Source: Yamagishiella unicocca
Taxonomy: Eukaryota; Chlorophyta; Chlorophyceae; Chlamydomonadales; Volvocaceae
Length of the DNA: 64,000 nucleotides
Assembly: GCA_003116995.1 (NCBI GenBank)
Contig: BDSL01000067.1
Span: 391,001-455,000 of the forward strand
Direction of reading: 5' to 3'
A program made the position numbers and the translations under genes. Below the pieces are notes generated by a model that did no database searches, was not told where the DNA came from, and saw only the letters and a list, made by a program, of their open reading frames with translations. This document shows, in pieces, positions 54,982 to 64,000 of this stretch (position 1 is its first letter; every line of letters starts with the position of its first letter).

Positions 54982-57666
54982 TAGTCAACGTGACAGTTGC
55001 TGTGGCTACCGCGTATAGTGTAGCCCGGGCGCCCAGGAAGTGCAGATTGGAGGTGCGGTCTACTGCTCATGACGAATAGAACAGGCCCCCGGCCACATCT
55101 GGTTGGTGTCGGATGCGTGCGGACAGCGGAGGGCGCATCGGTTGGGGACGAACAATAGTGATGCTGGTGTGATCGCATGATGCGTTGCTTGTCGCCATAT
55201 ACTCGTACAGTTGGGCAGAGGGGTTTATAAGAGAATCCGCGAATCCACGGCCGACAAACCGAGGGCGGTGAAGGTGATGGTCCAGCGGAGCGGCGCGGCA
55301 AGGAGAAGGAGCGGAGGCGCTGCTGAGTCGTAGTGATAGGCAGCGTTGATTGTAGCCGTAGTATGGCGCTACGGAAGCGGCAGAGGGGTGTTTAGCGCTG
55401 GAACAAGTGCCGGGTGAGTTCGGCGCTACATACAGGTGCGGCTCGATACGGGGTCGGCCCACCAGTTTCCGCCGTGACCACTGCGCCCAGCTGGCAGCCG
55501 AGGCCTAGGAGGTCTACCAGAGGGGGACATTGGCGCGGGCTATGGCTTCCAGTGCGTACGTGGCCACGTCGGTCATGCCGCCGCCATGCTGCCATACCGT
55601 TGTGTCGTTATCCGGTTGGCACACCAACACCCGCCTGGCTGGCGAACAACTAACTGAGACGTCCTCGTTTTTACCTCACATCATGAATACCAACCGTAAG
55701 GGACAGTAGAAGTGTCAGTCAAGCTTGGATCGAGCTTGACAACTCATACAGTCCACCATCAACCGGATTTTCAGTTATCTTAACCTCTGTGCGAGGGGCT
55801 GGACGACGTCTGTTGGGGGTCGTGGTCGGCCCCGGCTGCGTGGGGGCAGGGTTTCTCCTTGCTTCTTGTTTTATGTGTTCACGGGTGGGCGTGTCCTGCT
55901 TGGGGCTCGTGGTTTCTGGAATGAGAGGTCGGCAGTTATTCTGGTTGAATCGTGGCGGGGCTCCACTTGTTCCACGGCATCGGGTCTGCTAGGTGGGTTG
56001 ATGCTCGGTTCCTGATAGGGGGCCTAAAGGGCTAATTCCTAATTCTTCCTGGCTGTTGGCTGCTGGTGATTTTACCTCTGGGCTGTTGGCTGGTGTCGTG
56101 CTGGTTTGCCGTTTTTAGCCTTTTTACGGTGTGATTGGGTTTTCTGTCCCTTCCGTCTCCTTTAGTGTCCAGCGATGTGCCCGACGGTTCTGCCTTTTGG
56201 TCTGGAACCCACTGTAACACGATTTACTTTCAAAACAAAAGGCTTTCGCCATGCGTAGGACATGGGCTCCTCTGATTAGGGTTTTTGGGCATCCCTGCTG
56301 TGTTCCAAAAACGGTGGGTAGCCTAGTCATCCATGACTACGATGTTTGGACACCCGTAAAAAGATGGATACAGTGTACTACCACCCGTGAGGGGATTGGA
56401 TACATGCTGATTGTTATGTAAACGAGCTTTCCCCGGACGGGCAGACAGCTATGCACAGCATATTGCTACGAATGCGCTGATTTTGAAGCTGAACTAATGA
56501 GGGTTCGTTGCGTCCCAAGCTTCACAGGGCTTCAATACACGGTTCCATGCAGACGTGTGTTACGGGGCCGACGGAGGTCCAGGTCGGCATCGAAGTAAGA
56601 GAAGCCCGCACGTTTTGCGGGAGCGTGGCTCGTTATTATTGGGCGCATTGCTATTAGGCGCGTAGCGCAACGAGTGTGTGTATATGGTCGCCGCACCTCA
56701 CGCGCATCATCAGCAACACCTGAACATGCGCCCGATGGCTCTACCTTTTAAGGTCTGGAGCCCACTGTAACGATTACAACAACCTGAACACTTACTGAAC
56801 ACTTACTACTACACCGGTCCGATGCATGTCCGCAAATTCGTCGGCGAAGCTCGCCCCGTAGGGTCACGTTCAGTCGCCAGCCTATCCTAGCTGGACCTGT
56901 AGATAGCCCACTGTCAGCAGCGCAATTACGTACGTATTGCAGCACGCGTACAAGCACGTTGTACTACATTTAAGCAAGTTGTACAGTTGTACTACATTTA
57001 AGCAAGTTGTACTACTAAGCGGGTCATCCATCACGCAGCTCGTGCATGATCTAAACCGCGAATTCTTGACAGGATTCGAGTTACTTCAAACCTGTGTACA
57101 AGCGCAAAAATACATCAGGAAGATGTAGGGCATAGTAGCTGGGTGGGGCCACACACACGCACACCCACTGTAACGGGTCAAGTACGGGGGCCCACCATTC
57201 ACCTTATTTGCGTTTATAACTCAAGCATTTGACGTTGGCAATACGTGCACACAGGGAATCATTACGTCCTTGCCGCGCGCTGAGCTAGGTGTAATGCCAT
57301 CCGTTCATGCATCATACGTGAGAGTGTGAGAGCGAGCCTCGCATTGCACGTATACCCTACGTTTTCGCTCACATAGCTCGGACACACACTGTTGGAGCAC
57401 GGTAAGCGTTGCTTATCCTTTTTTACGTCAAGGCCATTTCGATGTGGTAATATGGTAGACATGCGCATCTCCGTAACTGCGGATCGTCTGGAGATCTGGA
57501 CCAACACTGACATACGATACACTCCCCTCACTACTCCTTCGCTGGCCCTTTCCGGGGTCAGATCCCGTTGCATTTGTAATGTTCACACTTGCCAGCGTGA
57601 ACATACCGTAAGTTATTTTTAGGGCCTTCGCAGACGTTTGCAAGTGCCAGGTTAGTTGTCCAGGTG
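54982..57666. other. Intergenic region between ankyrin and REJ genes
   Basis: No supportable gene. At 55,210-55,262 a stretch GAATCCGCGAATCCACGGCC GACAAACC also occurs, same gene-relative strand, inside intron 1 of ankyrin copy A (RC at about 2,555-2,590). Two copies of a short dispersed sequence ending GGTCTGGAACCCACTGTAAC lie at about 56,166-56,222 and 56,727-56,775, and a 26-base tandem repeat at 56,955-57,017. Confidence 0.4.
56955..57017 (+). repeat. Tandem TTGTACTACATTTAAGCAAG repeat
   Basis: The 20-base core occurs twice, with a shorter TTGTAC copy before and after. No associated feature. Confidence 0.8.
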
Positions 57667-60600
57667 TTAGTTAGGTCGCCTCTGCGCACCCGCACCCGCC
57701 CGCGGCTCATCGAAGCTGGTGGCAAGCCGGGCGGCATCCGCGGTGGGGTTGATCTTACTACTGCTAGGCGCCATAGAAAGCGCCGCAGGTGGCGCCACAC
57801 GGCCCACGTCTTCCGTGTTGACAGGGGCCACCGCCGTGGGCGGAACCACCACGCCGCCGGCGGGCGTCGCAGCAGCCATCCAGACCAGCCGCAGGCCGGG
57901 CTCGACAGCAATCGCTGGGAACGGGCTCACAGCAGCCGCAGCAGCAGGTGTTGCGGCTGGAGTGGCAGCAAGAGCCCCAGCCGGCCCCCTAGTCCCAGAC
58001 CCGGCGTCCTGGGGCGCCGCCACTGACTGCCCCGCAGCAGCCGGCGCTGCAGCCGGCCGCACGGAAGTCGCCGCCACATCAGGCGCAACAGACCGTCTCC
58101 GGCGAAGCCGCACCACGACGATGACTGCAACGGCAACAGCGATGAGCAGGACTGCTCCCGCTCCTCCAATTATGCCGCCCATCAGCGCTCCCGAGGTTGT
58201 GGTTTTGGGGGCGGCGTCGGTGGTGGTGGTGGCGGTGGTGGTGCTGCCACTGTCCCCGAGCGCTTTGACCGCGCCGCTGCCGGACGCCTGTTCGAGGACC
58301 AAGGGGGGCGGCGGCAGCTCGTTCGCATCCGTTGTAAACCCAGGGGGGGGCGGCGACTGCCCGACGCCATCTCCTTCCGAAGAGGCCAGCGGCTGCGGCT
58401 GCAGCGACGGTGGCGGCTGCGGTGGCGGCATGGGCGCCAGCAACGAGGTACCCTGCACGACGACGAAGCTACCCAGGGTGCTGGCGTGGCAAACCACCTG
58501 CCCCGTCGTACTGTCGTACGAAACAAAGGTGGCAGGCTGGGCGCTGGCGGCGAGGCCGCCGCCGTCTAGGCTGCCCTCGACGGTGCTGGCGTCGGCGTTG
58601 TACAGCATGCAGGCGGTGACCCGGGTGGGGTCGAACCCAGGGGCGGGGATTCGCATCAGGAGGTAGGAGGCGACGCCGTCGAGGGCAGGGGGTGCGGGCG
58701 CGGAGGTGGGGCCGGCGTTCCAGCCGACCGTGGTGAGGCCGCCGAGGAGGGTGGTGGCGGCGGGGAGGGAGCCGCCCTCCAGTGCCTGCGCAAGCGCGGC
58801 GGCGGCGCCAGGCACATACTGCAGGCTGATGCCGTAGCCGGCCGCGCCCGTGGCGGCCGCGCCGTTCAATATGAGGAACGCCGAGGCGCTGTTCACGAAG
58901 GAGGTGGTGCCTTCCGTCGCCGCCGCCGTCTGCAGCCTCCGGCCGCCGCCGCTGGCGGCGGTCCCTTGCGCAGCGTCCGGGCCGGCGCTTAGGGTGGCTG
59001 AAGTGGTCATGCTGCCGCTGCTGCTGCCGTCTGCCGCCGCCGCGGCGGGCAGTGCAGCCGCCGACACATACACGCCGCCGTCGCCTGCAGCCAGGTAGCC
59101 GCCTCCAGGCACCGCCTGCCGGCCCAGCGCGCCACCCATCTGGGTGGCCACGCTGATCAAGTCCCGCACCTGAACCTGCGCGGCGGTGATGCTGGCAGCC
59201 GTGGCCTCGGCGGCCGCTGACAGCCTGCTGCTGGCGGCCTTGCTGCTGCTGCTGCTGGCGGCGGCAGGCAGCGATGCGCCTAGGAGGCGGCAGATCTGCG
59301 TGGCGAAATCTGTGGAGCTGGATGAGTCCGACCCGTCGTCTAGGGTCGCAGCTGCCTTGAGCGCGGCGTCCGCGAAGGCTTGTCGCGCGCTGTTCGGCAG
59401 GAGGGAGGCGGCGCTGGTGGCCATACCGGCCACGGCGGCGACGGCCTGTGCGCGCTGTGGTGGTAGGCCGGGGGGAGGGGAGGAGGAGGGCATGTCGTTG
59501 GCAACCCACACACAGGCCACCGGATGGGGTGGAGGGAACCCGGCGGGCGCGGATACCGTATGTCCGTATCCCTAGGTAGGAAGCCTAGGCTACTCCACTG
59601 CGGTCTCAGCAAGACCGGCGGCAGCGGCAGGCGCTTATGGCACTTCCCAGGACGCCCGAACCCGGCCGATATGGCGCCAAACCCGTCTAAGAGCGTCTAG
59701 CTCGCTGCCCTCCGCTCTCCCATCTGCACACCTGCTCGGTGTCGTCCCACGACGCCCCCTCCAGGATGGCCGCCACCAGCGCGGTGCTCGCCGCGGCGAC
59801 GGCGGCAGAACCGCTGCTGCTGCCGCCACTGCTGCTGCTGGCTTTGGCGCTGATCGCGGCCACCAGCTGGGCCACCTGGGCGGCGGCCTGGAGGAGTATG
59901 CGCTGATCACCCGCCTACGGTGGGGAGGGAGGGAGGGAGCGGAGGAAGGGAGGGGGCGGAGCGGAGGAAGGGAGGGAGCGGAGCGGAGGAAGTGGGTACG
60001 TGGTGAGAACACATGTCGTACGGCGCCAGTGAATGCGCTTGGAAGTAGGTAGGGTGTGTAGCGAAGCTACACAGCAAGCACATAAGGCTGTACAACAGAC
60101 CTAATAAGTACTAATAACTACGCTCGCTCAGCATCCTAGGAGGCCTTTTCGCGACCTTCGTTACATTTGGTATCGAGACCAAACCGGTTCTCCCTTGCTT
60201 TCGCAAGGTCGTCGGTTCGACTCTGGTCGACCGCACACTTTCGCATAAGGTGGAAAATGCTCTTTCTTCGAAAAACCTGAATTGCGAGTGCAGCCTCACA
60301 TGTTCTATGTGGGGAATGCTGCCGCTAAGAGGGTAGGATATGGTGAAGAGAGGTTGAGAAAGCGAGTACACTAAAGTACAAATACAGTGCACTGGCCTCA
60401 AAAAAAGAGAGCCTATGCCCCTACACGCCAGCAAGGTCACGTATGAACCTCAGCTGAGTCCGCAGAAGGCGTGGGTGCCCGAGGACGTGCGCCCTTCAGA
60501 GGGGGGGGAATGTAGCGAAGCTACACAGCAAGCACATAAGGCTGTACAACAGACCTAATAAGTACTAATAACTACGCTCGCTCAGCATCCTAGGAGGCCT

Positions 60601-63457
60601 TTTCGCGACCTTCGTTACAGGGTGATAGATGGATGCCTGGGGCGGGCCGACGAGTGTACGCATGTGCACAACACGTGAGGGGGCAGAGCGCGCGCCAGCC
60701 AGCATGTGTATGTGCGCCCGCCTCCCGCTGCACATGGGCATAACGCTGCACACATCCCCCGACCTGTGCACCCTGGGTACGGTGAAACGCACAAAGACCG
60801 GACCACGGTTGTGTTTCGTCCGTTTTTTATGCGGCTTGGCGGTAAATCATTTCGCGGCTTGGCAGTAAATCACTGGAATTAGCCCCGAAGGCACAAACGC
60901 ACCCTTGCCAGCGCGGCCACGTCCACCGACTCCAGTGCAGCGGTCGCGTCAAAGTCCGCCGGCGGTGGCAGGATGGTGACGGCGGCGGCGGCGGCGCAGC
61001 GGCGGGCGCCCTGGCTGTCGACGGCGCAGCCGTACAGCGTGACGTCGCCTTGCGCCAGCCCCACCAGCGTGGCGCCGCTGGCACTGCCCACTTGCTGCAC
61101 CGCGTCTAGCACGCGGCCTCCGCTGAGCACCTGCCGCACCCCAAACTCGTACCGCGGCGTGGCGCCCTGCTGCTCGTCCTGGCTGTCGTACCAGCCCTGC
61201 GCCAGCACGTCCACCACCGCGAAGGGGTACGTGTCGTTGCGGAGGGTGAGGGACAGGCACGCGACGGACGCGTCGCCACTGCCGTCGTCGTCGCCGGCGG
61301 CGGCGCTGAGGGTGCAGACCGGCGGGCTGTTGAGCGGCACGGAGACGGTGGCGAGGCCGGAGACGCCGCCGAGCGTCATGGTGGCGAGGATGGAGATTCG
61401 GGCTCGGCTGCTGGGCAGGGCAGCGGCGGGGATTGTGAGGAAGTGCGTGCCGGGAGGTATGGCCGGGTCGGTGGCGGCGCTGGCGGCGGTGAGCTTGGCG
61501 ACGACCGCGTCGGGCAGCTCGGGGCTGGACCAGGCGACGGTGCAGTTGGAGAAGGCGGCATCCACAGACAGCGCCACGACGAGCGGCTGGTCGGTGCTGT
61601 GCGCGCCGCGGCAGCCCGCCTGGCTGCATTGGGTTGTGAGGGAGCCGCGGGGGAAGGGCACGGAGGCGGAGCGCGGACGAGTGCTAAGCGCGGCGGTCGC
61701 CCACAGCGCCTCGGCGCCCGCGGGGACCTCCTTGGCGACCAACACGGTGATGGTGTGCAGCTTGTCGTTGGCCAGCAGCCCCGGGGGCAGTGTCCACACG
61801 CCCGGGGAGGACGTCTGGTCGCCCTGGCTGCCGGTGGTGAAGCAGGGTGACGGGTGGTCTTCCCGGCGACAGCTCCAGGTGAAGGTCAGCTGCTGCAGGT
61901 CGGCGGCGGCGGCGTCCGGGTCGGAGGACGCGGTGGCGTTGAAGGCCAGCGCCACGTCATCCGACACGTCACCGCTGGGGCCGTACAGGCGCCCGATGGG
62001 TTCGGAGCCCCTGGCGGTGAGCTCCACGTCAGCAGTTGAGGCGGTGGCGGGGTCTGCGGTGCGCGAGGGGGGGGCGGGAGGGAAGGGGGGAGGGGCGGGA
62101 GGGGCGGGAGGGGCGGACCGGTTTCAACTTTCAAGGTGTGAATGGGACGTGGAAGTGGATGGTACGTGTGAAGTGGATGGGACGTCTGGGGCAGCGCGTT
62201 CAACGCCCTCCCTGGTAATAAGGCCCGCGAAGGCCGATGTGCTTGTGCGCAGCGCCCATACCCGCAGCTGCGAAATAAAGCGTGTTTGCGCTGGGGAATC
62301 TCGCCATCGCCACGCTTAACCATATGCACGCATACGAGGATGGGTTATGTCGTCTGTCGGCCGACGTGTTACCCAATTAAGGCCGGCAGACGACACAATC
62401 TTAGGGTTGTAGGGCTTTCCGTGCATCACGACCCCTGCATCGTGATGTACGGACCGCTATAGCTTTGATCGTCTCGCCTGCTGCTGTTGCCAACTCACCA
62501 CCTGCATAGCTGCCCGTCACTCGCAGCGTGAAGGTCTGGCCGTGGGCGGCGAGTACGGGGCCCGGCTGGTAGAGCTGCTGGCCGGCCACCCCGGCAGCGG
62601 GCAGGCCAAGCCAGGCGGAGGGGGAGGTCCACCTCCACTCCAGGGATTGTCCTGCATGAGGTGTGGACGTGTGATTGCGGTTTTGCACGACGCAGCTGTA
62701 CATATGTGGACACGTGGCACAGCGCAGCGCTGTATGTGGGACCCATCTCCAGCCCCGGCAAGGTGGCATTCCCGGCAAGGTGGCAGTCCGGCGAGGAGGC
62801 ATCGACGAAAGCAACACATACACCGGTAGGTGCATCTCGACGTCAACCAGGCAACTGCCGTAAGCGCATCCCGACCGCCGGGTCGACGTGGAAGAGTTTA
62901 GTCATGGCGGCGAAATGTAGCTAGATTAACGCGCCTTGGAACTTACCGCTGCAAACCGCACCGGCGACTGCAGACACTCTGAGCCCGCCTCTGATGTTGA
63001 AGCTCTGAACCTCGGGGCCGACGACGGACACGGCGGGCTTGGCGCTGGCGGCAGCCTTACCGAACGACACGGAGGCGTTGGCGGAAGTACCCAGCCAGGA
63101 GGTCACCGAGACGATCAGTTGGTAGTTGGGCAGGTCCTCCAGGGAGGAGGCCTCGGTTGCTGTCAGGGACAGCAGCAGGCGCTGCCGGGTGGTTGCGAGC
63201 GAGTTGGTGCGGTCGACGGCGGCGCGCAAGACCGCAAGGCTGGCGGCGCTGCCGGGCGCGGCTACAGGGAGGGACCAGCGCACGTCAGACCAAAGCGCGC
63301 GGCCGGAGGGGTCTCGGGAGGTGGATGCGTCGAAGGTGGGGGTCAGCGACGCGCCGGCGGTGGAGAGGCCGCCCACGCCCGCCTGGCAGGGCGGCTGGAT
63401 GGTGGCGGGGCCGGTGACTTGCGGCCGGGGGCTTTCGCAGGACGTGCAGGAGCCGAC
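57667..63457 (-). CDS. Large REJ-type single-pass membrane protein (5' partial)
   Basis: Minus-strand exons 63457-62947, 62651-62499, 62053-60903, 59902-59732 and 59454-57667 join with matching phases (1, 1, 0, 0) into 1,257 residues; more exons must lie upstream, possibly beyond the window. The extracellular part has QSLEWRWTSPSAWLGLP, NSPPVCTLSAAAGDDDGSGD, and YEFGVRQ, a pattern of REJ (receptor for egg jelly) domains found in polycystin-like proteins. Ala/Ser-rich helical stretches follow (AAAQVAQLVAAISAKA), and then a region that may be GAIN-like. One membrane segment, GIIGGAGAVLLIAVAVAVIV (about residue 1,085-1,110), ends in RLRRRR, with a Pro/Ala-rich cytoplasmic tail. A surface adhesion or signalling role is likely but not shown. 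A TRIM element lies in the intron between the third and fourth exons listed. Confidence 0.75.
60057..60619 (+). mobile_element. TRIM-type LTR retroelement, complete and young
   Basis: Two 109-base long terminal repeats (60,057-60,165 and 60,511-60,619) are identical. They begin TGTAGCGAAG and end CTTCGTTACA, a short inverted TG...CA end. The flanks GGGTG at 60,052-60,056 and 60,620-60,624 are a 5-base target-site duplication. TGGTATCGAGACC two bases inside the left LTR resembles a primer-binding site for initiator methionine tRNA, and AGAGGGGGGGGAA lies directly before the right LTR as the polypurine tract. The internal part (345 bases) has no coding capacity, which is typical for terminal-repeat retrotransposons in miniature. 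It must be moved by another element's proteins. Identical LTRs imply recent insertion. Confidence 0.9.
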
Positions 63458-63762
63458 CTGCAGGTGGGAGGTGGCACGTCGACCAACAGCGGAGGGGCGG
63501 GTGAACAGCGGAGGGGCTGCGGAACGAAGCAAGGCCAAGAGCGGGGGCTGCGGTGGTGCCGTAGGATCATCAGGAGGTTAGGTTAGAAGGGAGGGGCGCA
63601 ATCGGAGGGGTGGCTAGATGCATACGTCAGCAACTCTATCTGGGAGAAGTATCATAGGTTTATATCGGGAAAACGGGAACCCGGCCGTGCGCTGCTGCTG
63701 GCAGGGCGGAATGAAGGCACCGTGCGTTAGGTGGGAATGCTATGCGTTCATCAAGCAACGAA

Positions 63763-63951
63763 GGGGACACGAAACCCTGGTGTGATCCCGGCAGGGGCAA
63801 AGCTAGGACGCCAGTTTCGAAATGCTCAGTGGGCACGAAACCCTGGTGTGATCCCGGCAGGGGCAAAGCTAGGACGCCAGTTTCGAAATGCTCAGTGGGC
63901 ACGAAACCCTGGTGTGATCCCGGCAGGGGCAAAGCTAGGACGCCAGTTTCG
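63763..63951 (+). repeat. 66-base tandem repeat, three units
   Basis: Units start GGCACGAAACCCTGGTGTGA and are nearly identical. The length is a multiple of three, so both strands stay open as 22-residue repeats; no other coding evidence exists. Its place upstream of the first visible REJ exon suggests intron or promoter DNA. Confidence 0.85.
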
Positions 63952-64000
63952 CAAGTTCTGCCGTAATGTTATTAATGAACCGCGAGCGAGCGAGGATCCA

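Noticed and set aside
57719..58666. 315-codon plus-strand frame
   Set aside because: Antisense shadow of the Ala-rich last REJ exon.
60195..60235. tRNA gene
   Set aside because: A B-box-like GGTTCGACTC is present, but no cloverleaf can be folded (T-stem does not pair) and it is inside the TRIM.

Overview
The window looks like nuclear DNA of a volvocalean green alga (a relative of Chlamydomonas, Gonium or Volvox). The reasons are its high GC content, short GC-rich exons split by GT-AG introns, very abundant minisatellites, and gene families common in that group: F-box-like/ankyrin proteins with GCPW repeats, kinesin-light-chain-type TPR proteins, and REJ-domain membrane proteins. I see no bacterial operon, CRISPR array or rRNA.

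Five gene models hold up with consistent intron phase: a minus-strand F-box-like/ankyrin gene (2,049-4,360); a plus-strand TIR-like/TPR gene (8,545-14,356); a 17-exon DDB1/CPSF-A-family gene (29,360-44,724, 1,983 codons); a minus-strand zinc alcohol dehydrogenase of the cinnamyl-alcohol type (46,188-48,983); and a plus-strand ankyrin gene (52,909-54,981). A sixth, a large minus-strand REJ-type membrane protein gene (57,667-63,457), is open at its 5' end. A second minus-strand ankyrin gene (24,013-26,156) has a frameshift in its last exon, and a small unknown gene (26,507-27,032) also carries a frame break.

Layout: 1-6.2 kb, one complete ankyrin gene and the 3' half of a second copy; 6.2-7.8 kb, a decayed PHD-finger/tyrosine-recombinase element; 8.5-14.4 kb, the TIR-like/TPR gene, whose third intron holds a reverse-transcriptase relic; 14.4-22.9 kb, minisatellites and a rearranged, deleted pseudogene copy of the DDB1-like gene; 22.9-27 kb, the third ankyrin copy and a small gene; 27-28 kb, a dispersed repeat; 29-45 kb, the intact DDB1-like gene; 46-49 kb, the dehydrogenase; 49-52.7 kb, a gene-poor stretch; 53-55 kb, an ankyrin gene; 57.7-63.5 kb, the REJ gene, with a very young TRIM retroelement in one intron.

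The genes do not form a pathway. The dominant theme is segmental duplication and repeat traffic: ankyrin units (three) and the DDB1-like gene (intact plus decayed copy) are duplicated within 40 kb, and several repeat families sit in introns, two of them very near splice sites. The most noteworthy items are the intron-end repeat families (possibly introner-like), the TRIM with identical LTRs, the PHD plus tyrosine recombinase relic, and the TIR-like/TPR fusion. All gene models are inferred by eye from sequence; no transcript or database search was available.
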